Assembly (NCBI GenBank): GCA_002345965.1
Contig: DDTF01000044.1
Coordinates: forward strand, 1 to 26,820
Source: Flammeovirgaceae bacterium UBA2371
GTDB taxonomy: Bacteria; Bacteroidota; Bacteroidia; Cytophagales; Cyclobacteriaceae
DNA: 26,820 nt
Direction: 5' to 3'
Made by a program: the position numbers and the translations under genes
The notes under the pieces: model-generated
What the model was told of the DNA's origin: nothing
Seen by the model: the letters and a program-made list of their open reading frames with translations, nothing else
The model's database searches: none
Shown here: positions 14,568-23,149 of the stretch, piece after piece
How the letters are laid out: the number at the start of each line of letters is the position of its first letter
Numbering within the stretch: position 1 is the stretch's first letter

Positions 14568-16109
14568 ATGCTGTTCTTCGTAGTGGGATGGCGACACTCC
14601 AAAATGCTTTTTAAAGGCTTTGGAGAAATAGGAGTAATCATCAAATCCTGTCATCAGGGCAATCTGTGTAACCGTGTCTACCTTATTAATAATGAGAAGG
14701 GCAGCCTTCCTTAAACGAATGCTACGAATCAACTCGTTGGGTGGAAAACCGGTGATTGATTTTATTTTCCTGTGCAGGTTGGTGCGGCTCATGTTCATTT
14801 CCATCGCCAATTTTTCAACACCAAACTGCGGATCACTGATATACTTCTCCACAATGGCTATGGCTTTCTTCAATAGTTTTTGATCGTACGACTCCAGCAA
14901 TTCGTTGGAATCATTGATCAATGAAGCCTTGTATTTGTCAATCGTTTCTTTGTGTTGTCGGGTGAGGTAGTCTATCTCCAGGTTGAGTAACGCCCTGTTT
15001 TTGCGATAACGGTATCGTTGCAGCTGATAGATTCCTATAGAAAGTACGATCAGTAAAATAGTCAACGCGATGAGTATGTTTTTCCAAATGTTTTGAATGC
15101 GCATTTCATTTTCCAAAAGTCTGACGTTTTGTTCCTTCAACTCCAGGGCATGCTTTGCCTCCATCTCCACGATTTGTCTTATTTTGGAAGTATTTAACAA
15201 ACTGTCGCGTACGGTGTAATACTTTCGAAGGTAGACCAGCGCTTCCTCTCCCCTTCCCTGTTTCAGTTTTATATCCACCAGCCCTGCATAGGCATGCCGA
15301 ATTACCCTGCGCAGTCCCAGCTTTTGAGCCAGGTGCAGTGCCGCATTCAAATAGGCTTCGGCTGACTTCAAATCATTGTTATGCAGGTAAGTATGACCGA
15401 TGATGTCAGTAATGGATGCTTCTGAGATTTGATTGTGGGTTGCTTTGGCGAGTGATAGCGCCTCGTTGTAATAAGTAAAAGCACGATTGGGATCTTCTGC
15501 AGCATAACACTCTCCGATGTTGGAAATAATTCTTGGAAATTGATTGGCTGCAATACCTTTTTGTTTTCCCAGTTCGTAGGCCATGTTGTAATAGAAGAGG
15601 GCGCTGTCGCGCTTGTCTTCTATGAATTTAATGACTCCCTTCATGTTGTAAATACTGCACAGCAGTTCCCAATTGTTTTCCTTAACCGCCAATTGCTCTG
15701 CATTTTTTATGAATTCATTCGATTTCTTCTGTTCATTCAAATCCATATAACTGCGTGCGAGAATATAATTGCTTTCAGCCTGAATCAATGGATCATTTTC
15801 TTTCAACCCTATCTCAAGGGCTTCCATGGCAGACTGAATGGCAAGGTCATTGTCACCAAAAGCCCAAAAACAAAAACCTCTTAAATTATTGGCAACCGCT
15901 ATTCCTTTTTGATAATTAATATTTCTGGTCAGCGCCAGCGCCTGATCGGCATAATCCAACGACCGATAGGAGTCTGCCCATTGAAAATCCTTGCTTTGTT
16001 TCAGGAGCGCATCAACTTGATCCTGGCTGGCCATTGTGGTTCCAGATTTAGCCTGAGAAAAACAGGAAAAAGCTATCAGGAAGGCGCCCAACAGGTAATA
16101 CCATTTCAT
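14532..16109 (-). CDS. TPR-containing membrane-bound AraC-family regulator
   Basis: A 525-aa protein with an N-terminal signal/anchor (MKWYYLLGAFLIAFSCFSQA), about six TPR-like helical pairs from residue 40 to 300, a short coiled region (310-340), one membrane helix (IWKNILIALTILLIVLSIGI, 341-360), a cytoplasmic linker and a C-terminal AraC double HTH (about 414-510: GVEKLAMEMNMSRTNLHRKI and VTQIALMTGFDDYSYFSKAF). This architecture is common in Bacteroidota: periplasmic TPRs sense a partner or ligand and the cytoplasmic HTH acts on DNA without a separate kinase. Targets are unknown; no neighbour shares an obvious operator. The start at 16109 gives a proper signal peptide. It ends at a hairpin terminator. 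Confidence 0.9.
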   Translation of the reverse strand: MKWYYLLGAFLIAFSCFSQAKSGTTMASQDQVDALLKQSKDFQWADSYRSLDYADQALALTRNINYQKGIAVANNLRGFCFWAFGDNDLAIQSAMEALEIGLKENDPLIQAESNYILARSYMDLNEQKKSNEFIKNAEQLAVKENNWELLCSIYNMKGVIKFIEDKRDSALFYYNMAYELGKQKGIAANQFPRIISNIGECYAAEDPNRAFTYYNEALSLAKATHNQISEASITDIIGHTYLHNNDLKSAEAYLNAALHLAQKLGLRRVIRHAYAGLVDIKLKQGRGEEALVYLRKYYTVRDSLLNTSKIRQIVEMEAKHALELKEQNVRLLENEMRIQNIWKNILIALTILLIVLSIGIYQLQRYRYRKNRALLNLEIDYLTRQHKETIDKYKASLINDSNELLESYDQKLLKKAIAIVEKYISDPQFGVEKLAMEMNMSRTNLHRKIKSITGFPPNELIRSIRLRKAALLIINKVDTVTQIALMTGFDDYSYFSKAFKKHFGVSPSHYEEQHKGQLELLDDLK

Positions 16110-16170
16110 AGAATTAATATTACGATTTTTTCCCTTTAGGGTTTATCTTTTATAGCCGGAATGATAACCC

Positions 16171-16206
16171 AATAGTCTCCGTGCTTTGTTTTACTGCTGG
16201 CCAGGC
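16171..16206 (-). pseudogene. Degraded copy of the AWPA...HGDTIG-type C-terminal motif
   Basis: Within the 136-bp gap between the acetolactate-synthase-type gene and the TPR-AraC gene, three blocks are colinear with DNA at 26553-26588, which encodes the C-terminal motif of the secreted protein at the right edge. These are an 11-mer GCTGGCCAGGC, then CTCCGTG, then AATAGT, with spacing differing by only about 2 nt. The reading frame is AWPA...ETIG on the minus strand, with no start nearby. This looks like a decayed remnant; chance similarity is not fully excluded. Confidence 0.35.
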
Positions 16207-16245
16207 TGGCGCTATGCGAAGTGCGGAATTGTTCTTAGGGCGATT

Positions 16246-17922
16246 TCAATTTTCAGCATTAATTTTACCCTTTAAGTTTTCTGAATACTCCTTGATCAGC
16301 ACATTCAAGATTTGATGATTAAGGGAGTAATCCACCGCCAGGTCAATCAATTGAACTCCCTTGCTGTTCAAAGCTTTTGACAAGGTAGTTTTAAAGTCTT
16401 CTACCGAAGTGGGCTTGTAACCAGTGGCACCAAAGCTCTCTGCAAACTTTACAAAATCAGGGTTACTATAATCCAATCCGTAAGATGGAAATCCTTCTCC
16501 TTCCTGTTTCCACTTGATCATGCCATAGGCACTGTCATTCAGGATGATCACCACAAGATCCAGCTTCAGACGCACCGCAGTTTCTAGCTCCTGGCTGTTC
16601 ATCATAAACCCGCCATCCCCGTTGACAGAGATTACCTTCTTGTCAGGATTCAGTTCTTTGGCCATCATGGCAGAAGGCAACCCCGCTCCCATTGTAGCCA
16701 GGGCATTGTCAAGCAGTACACTGTTCTGTGCATAGGCAGGATAATTTCTGGCAAACCATATCTTGTACACCCCATTGTCGAGTGTTACGATACCATCCTC
16801 AGGTAAAATGTCTCTGATGATTTTGACCAGCCTTTGCGGCAAGATGGGAAAGCGGTCATCCTTTTCATATTTTGTCAAACGGCTGGAGACATTGCTTTTG
16901 ATGCCGAGAAAGAATTCCGTGTTCCACGAATTGGCCTTTGACTGTAAACTTTGGGTTAATTGGATGATGCTGTGGGCGATGTCTCCGATTACATTCAGCT
17001 GAGGAAAATACACCTCGTCAACTTGTGCCGGGAAAAAGTTTACATGAATGACTTTCCTTTTGTCACCGGCATGCATAAAGAACGGTGGCTTTTCAATGGT
17101 GTCGTGGCCCACGTTGATGATGAGGTCTGCATTGCTAATGGCTTCATGCACAAAATCGTTGGCCGACAAAGCTGCTGTACCCAGGTACAAAGGGTGTCGC
17201 TCATCAATAATTCCTTTTCCCATTTGGGTATTAAAAAATGGTATACCCAAAACATCTACCAACTCGGTCAAGGCAACACTGGCTCGTTTCCTGTTGGCAC
17301 CGGCACCAATCAATACCAATGGTCTTTTGGCGGCCGCAATCATTTCTGCAGCTTGTGATATAGTCTCCTTTCCCGCATAAGGAATTTTGAAATCAACTAC
17401 TTCAAAAATCCGTGGTGCTTCTACCTCTTCTACAGCAATGTCTTCGGGAAGCTCGATGTGTACCGCTCCTGGTCTTTCCTCCTGCGCCAACCTGAACGCC
17501 TCACGAATGATCGATGGAACATGTGCGCCATGTGTTATTTGTTTGGTGTATTTGGTGAGCGGCTGCATCATGTCCACCACATCTACGATTTGAAACTTTC
17601 CCTGCTTACTCGTCTTGATCGGTTTTTGTCCTGTAATAATCACCAGTGGCATGGCGCCCAACTGCGCGTAAGCAGCAGGCGTTACCAGATTGGTGGCGCC
17701 TGGTCCCAGTGTTGCCAAACAAACGCCTGCCTTTCCTGTAAGCCTGCCATAAGTAGCGGCCATAAAGCCTGCTCCTTGTTCGTGCCTTGTCAATACCAAT
17801 TTGATTTTGTTGGATTTTCTCAGCGACTCCAGAAAATCAAGGTTTTCCTCCCCGGGAAGTCCAAAGATGTATTCGACTCCTTCGTTCTCTAACGCTTTGA
17901 TAAACAAGTCTGATGTTTTCAT
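16246..17922 (-). CDS. Acetolactate-synthase-type ThDP-dependent enzyme (large subunit)
   Basis: A 558-aa protein with the three domains of the ThDP family: N-terminal Pyr domain with FGLPGEENLDF (20-30) and the catalytic Glu48 in LTRHEQGAGFMA; central domain with PLVLIGAGANRKRA; and C-terminal PP domain with NGDGGFMMNSQELETAV (GDG at 435-437) ending the metal/ThDP motif in LNDSAYGMIKW. It should join two pyruvates to acetolactate, like AHAS or AlsS. No regulatory small subunit, ilvC or acetolactate decarboxylase gene is nearby, and the KQGKFQIVDVVDMMQPLTK segment replaces the usual anabolic GTDAFQE motif, so a role in valine synthesis is not assured; another 2-ketoacid substrate is possible. 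It lies 73 bp after the P-type ATPase gene on the same strand. Confidence 0.85.
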   Translation of the reverse strand: MKTSDLFIKALENEGVEYIFGLPGEENLDFLESLRKSNKIKLVLTRHEQGAGFMAATYGRLTGKAGVCLATLGPGATNLVTPAAYAQLGAMPLVIITGQKPIKTSKQGKFQIVDVVDMMQPLTKYTKQITHGAHVPSIIREAFRLAQEERPGAVHIELPEDIAVEEVEAPRIFEVVDFKIPYAGKETISQAAEMIAAAKRPLVLIGAGANRKRASVALTELVDVLGIPFFNTQMGKGIIDERHPLYLGTAALSANDFVHEAISNADLIINVGHDTIEKPPFFMHAGDKRKVIHVNFFPAQVDEVYFPQLNVIGDIAHSIIQLTQSLQSKANSWNTEFFLGIKSNVSSRLTKYEKDDRFPILPQRLVKIIRDILPEDGIVTLDNGVYKIWFARNYPAYAQNSVLLDNALATMGAGLPSAMMAKELNPDKKVISVNGDGGFMMNSQELETAVRLKLDLVVIILNDSAYGMIKWKQEGEGFPSYGLDYSNPDFVKFAESFGATGYKPTSVEDFKTTLSKALNSKGVQLIDLAVDYSLNHQILNVLIKEYSENLKGKINAEN

Positions 17923-17995
17923 ACCCTGAATTAATTCTCTGGAATTTAACGCTTTTCAACTCGGAAAAAAATCAAACGCATCCAACAGTTTAATT

Positions 17996-20584
17996 TTACT
18001 CTGAATGTGCAACTAATTGATTATGTCTGATTCTTTTAATCCATTTTTCAATCTCCACAGCCCAAAACACAATGCTGGATATACCGAGACAAAGTACTAG
18101 TTCATAAATAGTCAGTGATTGCGTTCGGAAAATATCCTGCAGGTAGGGAATGTAGATTACTCCCATTTGCAGACCCAAAGTCAGGAGTATGGCGAATATC
18201 AATTGTTTATTTCCAAATACACCCTGTTTGAAAAGTGATTTCCAACTGCTGCGTATAGCCAGGGCATGACCCATCTGACTAATGCAAAGTACAGTAAACA
18301 CCATGGTTTGCCATTTACTATTATCCATATACATGGCCCATGCCTGAACAGTGAGACAAACGGTACCCATCAATAAGCCGACCCACAGAATGTGCAATCC
18401 AACACCATGTGCAAAGATGCTTTCGCTGGGTTTGCGGGGTTTTCGCTCCATACTATTGTCTTCCGCAGGTTCCGCAGTAAAGGCCAAGCCCGGCAGTCCA
18501 TCGGTAACTAAGTTTATCCATAAAATGTGAATGGGTAAAAGTGGAATTGGCAACCCGGCAAGCGGGGCTAAAAAAATGGTCCAGATTTCACCTCCATTAC
18601 TTGATAGCGTATATTTTATAAACTTCCGGATGTTGTCATAAATACGTCTGCCCTCTTTTACAGCTTTAATGATGGTAGCAAAATTATCGTCCAACAAAAT
18701 CATATGCGCTGCCTCCTTGGAAACATCCGTGCCGGTGATACCCATGGCAATGCCAATGTTGGCCCGTCTTAACGCGGGTGCATCGTTTACGCCATCGCCA
18801 GTCATGGCTACGAATTGATTTTTCTTTTGTAGTGTTTTTACAATCTGAAGTTTCTGCTCTGGCGACACACGCGCATAGACCTTAATGTATTCCGACTCCT
18901 TTTCAAATTCCTCATCAGAAAATGCTTCCAGTTCAGCACCGGTCAGTATCTTATCCGTTTTGTAACGAATAATTCCTGTTTCTGTAGCAATGACTTTGGC
19001 AGTAATCGGATGATCGCCTGTTATCATCACGGGTGTAATGCCTGCCTTGTGGCAATCAGCAATAGCCTGCGTGGCCTCTTCACGCGGTGGGTCAATCATG
19101 GCCACCAATCCCACAAATTGCAGGTTGCTCTCGATTTGGTGGATGTTTATTGGTGAAGGCAATTCATCCATGACTTTTATGGCAAAGGACAACACGCGCT
19201 TGCCCTGTGCCGCAAAATCCAGCGCCACCTGATTGATCTTTTCTGCATCCACCGCTGTACAACAAGTCAAGACTGTCTCTACTGCCCCTTTTGTAACAAC
19301 CAACCATTTTCCATCCAGCGAATGGACAGTACTCATTCGCTTGCGGCCCGAATCAAAGGGTAGCTCATGAACGCGCTTAAATTGGTCTTTCCATTGCTGG
19401 TTGTATTCTTTGTTTTTTCGGGTGTACTCCACCATGGCTATCTCCGTGGGGTCACCCTTATACTGGTTAGTGTCTTCAGTGATGACATCGTGATTGAGTT
19501 CCATGCACAACAGCAATGCCTGTTGTGTCGTAAAGTTGTGGATTGCTGCATCAGCATCATTGCTCCATACATCCACTACCGTCATTTTGTTTTGCGTAAT
19601 GGTGCCCGTCTTATCAGAACAGATATAGGTAACAGATCCCAGGGTTTCCACCGCTGGCAGCCTGCGGATTAATGCATTTTTCCGCACCATGCGCTTGGCT
19701 CCCAAAGCCAGGGCAATGGTAATCACAGCGGGCAATGCCTCCGGTATAGCTGCTACTGCCACCGATATGGCAGTGAGCAACATTTGAATGGGATCTTCAC
19801 CACGCAACAAACCCACACCATACAGCAAAACACAAATTATAATCACCAGGAATGATAATTTCATGCCAAAATCTGCCAGTCGCTTCTGTAATGGGGTCTG
19901 ACTTTCATCCTCCTGGAGCAACTGCGCAATACGACCAATTTCAGTTTGCATACCCGTGGCCACAACAATTCCTTGCCCCCGTCCATACGTAACGATGGTG
20001 GATTTGTAGGCCATGTTGATACGATCACCCACAGGAAGCTTTTCCCCATTTAATACTTCCGTGTTTTTTTCTACAGCATTCGATTCGCCAGTAAGTGAAG
20101 CCTCTTCAATTTTTAATGAATGTACTTCTGTCAATCGGATATCGGCAGGAACCAGCGCGCCCGTCTCCAACAATACCACATCACCGGGCACCAATTCAGA
20201 GGCAGCTATTTCCCTCGTGCTACCACCCCTGAGTACCGTTGCATGGGGTGTCGACATTCTTTTCAAAGCCTCCATCGCCTTTTCTGCACGGTGCTCCTGT
20301 ATAAATCCGATAATGGCATTGAGCAGAACGATCACTAAAATCACCACCGCATCCTTCAAATCCCCAATAGAAAACGAAATGACTGCCGCTACCATTAAAA
20401 TAAGAATCATCACATCTTTGAACTGATGAAGGACCAATAGCATCACTGATTTTTTCTTTTTTTCAGTAAGCGTATTCTTACCGTATTGCTTAAGCCTTTC
20501 ATCAACTTCGGCAACATTCAATCCTTGCTTGCTGGTGTTGAGCAACAATTGAACTTCTGATAGGGACAACAGGTGGTAATTCAT
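17996..20584 (-). CDS. P-type Ca2+-transporting ATPase (P2A/SERCA-like)
   Basis: An 862-aa cation pump of normal length. The N-terminal cation-ATPase domain is followed by the actuator motif TGES (165-168), the phosphorylation motif CSDKTGTITQNKM (Asp324), the nucleotide domain, and VAMTGDGVNDAPALR of the hinge. Ca2+ ligands of SERCA are conserved: VAVAAIPEALP in helix 4 (Glu282; Ala replaces the usual Gly after it), NGGEIW in helix 5 (Asn and Glu), and NLVTDG in helix 6 (Asn, Thr, Asp). Both calcium sites therefore look present, although Mn2+ transport is possible in bacterial relatives. It exports Ca2+ across the inner membrane. A 55-bp piece of this gene around the TGES codons recurs at 23078-23132. 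Confidence 0.9.
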   Translation of the reverse strand: MNYHLLSLSEVQLLLNTSKQGLNVAEVDERLKQYGKNTLTEKKKKSVMLLVLHQFKDVMILILMVAAVISFSIGDLKDAVVILVIVLLNAIIGFIQEHRAEKAMEALKRMSTPHATVLRGGSTREIAASELVPGDVVLLETGALVPADIRLTEVHSLKIEEASLTGESNAVEKNTEVLNGEKLPVGDRINMAYKSTIVTYGRGQGIVVATGMQTEIGRIAQLLQEDESQTPLQKRLADFGMKLSFLVIIICVLLYGVGLLRGEDPIQMLLTAISVAVAAIPEALPAVITIALALGAKRMVRKNALIRRLPAVETLGSVTYICSDKTGTITQNKMTVVDVWSNDADAAIHNFTTQQALLLCMELNHDVITEDTNQYKGDPTEIAMVEYTRKNKEYNQQWKDQFKRVHELPFDSGRKRMSTVHSLDGKWLVVTKGAVETVLTCCTAVDAEKINQVALDFAAQGKRVLSFAIKVMDELPSPINIHQIESNLQFVGLVAMIDPPREEATQAIADCHKAGITPVMITGDHPITAKVIATETGIIRYKTDKILTGAELEAFSDEEFEKESEYIKVYARVSPEQKLQIVKTLQKKNQFVAMTGDGVNDAPALRRANIGIAMGITGTDVSKEAAHMILLDDNFATIIKAVKEGRRIYDNIRKFIKYTLSSNGGEIWTIFLAPLAGLPIPLLPIHILWINLVTDGLPGLAFTAEPAEDNSMERKPRKPSESIFAHGVGLHILWVGLLMGTVCLTVQAWAMYMDNSKWQTMVFTVLCISQMGHALAIRSSWKSLFKQGVFGNKQLIFAILLTLGLQMGVIYIPYLQDIFRTQSLTIYELVLCLGISSIVFWAVEIEKWIKRIRHNQLVAHSE

Positions 20585-20871
20585 TTGTAAACATTCTTTA
20601 CTTTCATCGCAAAGTCTCCCTTTTAAAACGCTGGGCCTGACTATGGACTTGCATCCAAAGATGAAACTACTTAATCCATGGGAGATTTAGAATCATGCAG
20701 CTGTGTCCTTTTACTTTACCGAACATGAAGCCTTTCCAAGGGTCCCCATCTTAGGTTTTTAACTCATTTTTTACAGGTAAAATCAAATCAACACAGTGCA
20801 ACATTGATCATTGCATTGACTTAATGATGCGGAACCTCTCCTACCTGAATTTTCGACAAGTGCCGAAGTCC
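20585..20871. other. Gene-free stretch upstream of the P-type ATPase
   Basis: Together with the terminator to its right this makes a 345-bp gap between the PQQ-like gene and the ATPase gene. I find no plausible ORF, RNA structure or repeat. The ATPase promoter should lie at the left end; the sequence AGACTTTG upstream of the start (minus strand) is two bases from TAnnTTTG and I do not call it. Confidence 0.5.
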
Positions 20872-20902
20872 AAAAAAAATGGAGCCCCTGAAAGAACTCC
20901 AT
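20872..20902 (-). terminator. Rho-independent terminator of the PQQ-like propeller gene
   Basis: On the minus strand ATGGAG, a 12-nt loop, CTCCAT, then a run of T residues (complement of the eight A at 20872-20879). It lies 28 bp past the stop codon of the gene at 20930. Confidence 0.7.
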
Positions 20903-20929
20903 CGTAATAATTGTAAATAGAATGTTTGC

Positions 20930-22891
20930 TTAGAACTTGTATCCCACCACGGCACCGTTTCCGGACGAATAAAACACCATGCCTGTTACACCATCCATTG
21001 TATAGTTAGGAGTACTATCCTTGCCCAGGTCAATGGTTCCTTCACTTTCACCGGTTGTTTTGTTGACCTTCATCAAGACATTGTTCTTGTCTTGCTTGAT
21101 TAGCACCACGGTAAAATTGTCAGCATTTTGGGTAGCTTTAAATCTTGTGTTGGCAGCCTGCCACGACTTCTTGGCAAAATCAGAAGCAGCATTGCCCAAC
21201 TCACCATAGGCACTGCCAATACCTTCTAATATCACGCCACTTGCCTCTTCCTCATTGGCTTTGGCTTGCTGCCCTGCAGATTGAAATGCAGCTGATGCGG
21301 TATAGGCTACTGCTCCAATGTAAGCGGCACGCACTGCCTGTGCGTATTGCAATGCACGGATCACACCTGGTTCACGTGGAGCCTCAAAGTATTTTTGATA
21401 GGCGATCTTTCCATCATAACCTACCAGTGCTAAATTTTGAGACGAACTAACCAATATACCGTTGTTGCGGAGTTCTATATTTTGTGGTGACTCCTTTCCC
21501 TCGAACTTGATACCCGCTGTCACTACTTTCAGGGATAGATTAGTTTTATCCAGCTCCAGCAAGGTGTTGTCTTTGAGATTGAAGACGTAGACAGCATTTC
21601 CCTTTTGAGCTGTCAAAGTAGGCAATGTGGGTATTCCTTGGTCTAACAAAAGATTTCCAGTGACGATATCCAGCACATTCATCTCTTCTGTTGTAATATA
21701 AAACAGTCCCTTCGGTGTGGTCTCGCTGGCAACTAACCTGCCATCTATCTGCACAGGCTTATCGAATGTGAGGGATGCTGTATTTAAATCCAGGTAAGAC
21801 AAAAAATTCTTACCGGATGAATTTTGTGATACCAAAACCAGTCCGTCTTTTACCTTTTCATAACTATATACTCCGCCTTTAATATTAATGCCTCTGCCTT
21901 TCTTGCCCCATTTTCCTTCCTGTGATTTGTAGTCATAACTGTTCACTTTTGTGTTTGATCCATCATCAGGCATGATAACTATACCACTTTCGTCAAAATA
22001 GACACCACCTATTTTACCTGAAAGATCCAGCGGTTTAGCCCATATACGATTACCATTGGTCATATCAAATGCTGAATAAGTGGTGTGATAGCTGGGACCA
22101 GCATTGGTAGAGGTAGTCGTGGTAAATCCACCCGTTGAGGCAGGCTTACCCTCTTGTTCGGATGCAATGTAGAAGACGGGTTGAGTGGGATGTTGGTAGA
22201 ACCTCACCTTAAAGTCTACAGTCTGTGCTACATTGGAGGCAGCTTGCTTTAACAATCCACCCAGCGCCCCCATATTTTCCATTTGTTTGTTTGCCTGAGA
22301 TACATCATTTTTCCAGATCACACTTCCATCAACAGGATTTACTTTGTAGTTGTAGAAGATGGTTACAATTAACAACTCATCCTGCCCGATTTCGCTGGCC
22401 GTAACGAACCTGCCAAAATCATCTTCTATTTTCCATTTCACTTTACCGTCTGTCAAGGATGACATTAACAACATGTCCTTGCCTTGCGCATTGCGACCGG
22501 AGACTAAAATTCCATTGGCCTTATACAATACTTTCTGATCTCTTATTTCGCTGATACCCGCTTCGCGTGCATCAAACTTGATCGCACCGGAAAATGGATC
22601 AAGGATAGTGATGTTAGTGCCATTACTTATTGCAAGCAGTGCGGAAGAACCCAATTGTTTTATCATGTCTGGGGCGAGCGCACCCACTTTGTTGTTTTTC
22701 CATAGTATCTCACCTTTATCAGGATCAATTCCAGCAAGGCCTTGTGAAGTTCCGACTACATAATTTCCCAAAGAGGTTACCATTTGCCAGTTGACACCTT
22801 CTGGTAACGTCTTGGACCACAATGGTTTTACTTGTTGCCCGTAAAGGGTGGAGAAGCACAGGAAAAATAGGAGTTGGACAAGTTTTTTCAT
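20930..22891 (-). CDS. Exported PQQ-like beta-propeller protein with an Ala-rich helical insert
   Basis: With the start at 22891 the protein has 653 aa and begins with a signal peptide (MKKLVQLLFFLCFSTLYGQ); the in-frame start at 23014 adds 41 residues in front of it and is rejected. Repeats of the PQQ/WD-like propeller type run through most of the length: GLAGIDPDKGEILWKN, DGKVKWKIED, NPVDGSVIWKND, DMTNGNRIWAK and NVLDIVTGNLLLDQ, with the outer-strand DxxTGxxxW pattern. The canonical BamB lipobox is missing. Residues about 506-592 are Ala/Gln/Glu-rich and should be helical (AAYIGAVAYTASAAFQ and EEEASGVILEGIGSAYGE), interrupting the propeller before a last strand pair. It is probably periplasmic or secreted; ligand and function are unknown. 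Confidence 0.8.
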   Translation of the reverse strand: MKKLVQLLFFLCFSTLYGQQVKPLWSKTLPEGVNWQMVTSLGNYVVGTSQGLAGIDPDKGEILWKNNKVGALAPDMIKQLGSSALLAISNGTNITILDPFSGAIKFDAREAGISEIRDQKVLYKANGILVSGRNAQGKDMLLMSSLTDGKVKWKIEDDFGRFVTASEIGQDELLIVTIFYNYKVNPVDGSVIWKNDVSQANKQMENMGALGGLLKQAASNVAQTVDFKVRFYQHPTQPVFYIASEQEGKPASTGGFTTTTSTNAGPSYHTTYSAFDMTNGNRIWAKPLDLSGKIGGVYFDESGIVIMPDDGSNTKVNSYDYKSQEGKWGKKGRGINIKGGVYSYEKVKDGLVLVSQNSSGKNFLSYLDLNTASLTFDKPVQIDGRLVASETTPKGLFYITTEEMNVLDIVTGNLLLDQGIPTLPTLTAQKGNAVYVFNLKDNTLLELDKTNLSLKVVTAGIKFEGKESPQNIELRNNGILVSSSQNLALVGYDGKIAYQKYFEAPREPGVIRALQYAQAVRAAYIGAVAYTASAAFQSAGQQAKANEEEASGVILEGIGSAYGELGNAASDFAKKSWQAANTRFKATQNADNFTVVLIKQDKNNVLMKVNKTTGESEGTIDLGKDSTPNYTMDGVTGMVFYSSGNGAVVGYKF

Positions 22892-23077
22892 GATGTTGAT
22901 CTGTTTGGTTAGGTAATGGACAGTTTTACAATAATGGTGCCAAGGGATGAGGCAAATGAACTCAAGCAATATACCGATTTTCCAAGTACCGGCTCCTGAA
23001 TTCAAGTCAATCAATGGCGCATATCCTGTGCGTAAGATTTAACAGTTGCTATTCCAAACGATAATCAATGATGCGAT
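22892..23077. other. Intergenic region between divergent genes
   Basis: Between the PQQ-like gene (minus) and the ATPase-fragment copy. It should hold the PQQ-like gene promoter on the minus strand, but I see no convincing TAnnTTTG box or repeat. Confidence 0.4.
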
Positions 23078-23132
23078 CGATTCGCCAGTAAGTGAACCTT
23101 CTTCAGTTTTTAATGAATGTACTTCTCTCAAT
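23078..23132 (-). pseudogene. 55-bp orphan copy of the P-type ATPase actuator (TGES) coding region
   Basis: 51 of 55 bases match 20081-20135 inside the ATPase gene by direct comparison. The minus-strand frame is kept and encodes REVHSLKTEEGSLTGES against TEVHSLKIEEASLTGES in the intact gene. Similarity stops abruptly at both ends, and no other P-type ATPase motif is present nearby. It ends 18 bp before the ATG of the next (plus-strand) gene. It is either a fragment copied from the ATPase gene or the last scrap of a paralogue. Confidence 0.65.
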
Positions 23133-23149
23133 CTTGCTACCTTAGCTTC

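Noticed and set aside
22892..23014. 41-residue N-terminal extension of the PQQ-like protein
   Set aside because: The signal peptide begins at the ATG at 22891; the extension has no export-signal character.
23138..23145. TACCTTAG as a -7 box for the gene at 23150
   Set aside because: One base off consensus, would give an almost leaderless transcript, and no -33 TTG is placed correctly.
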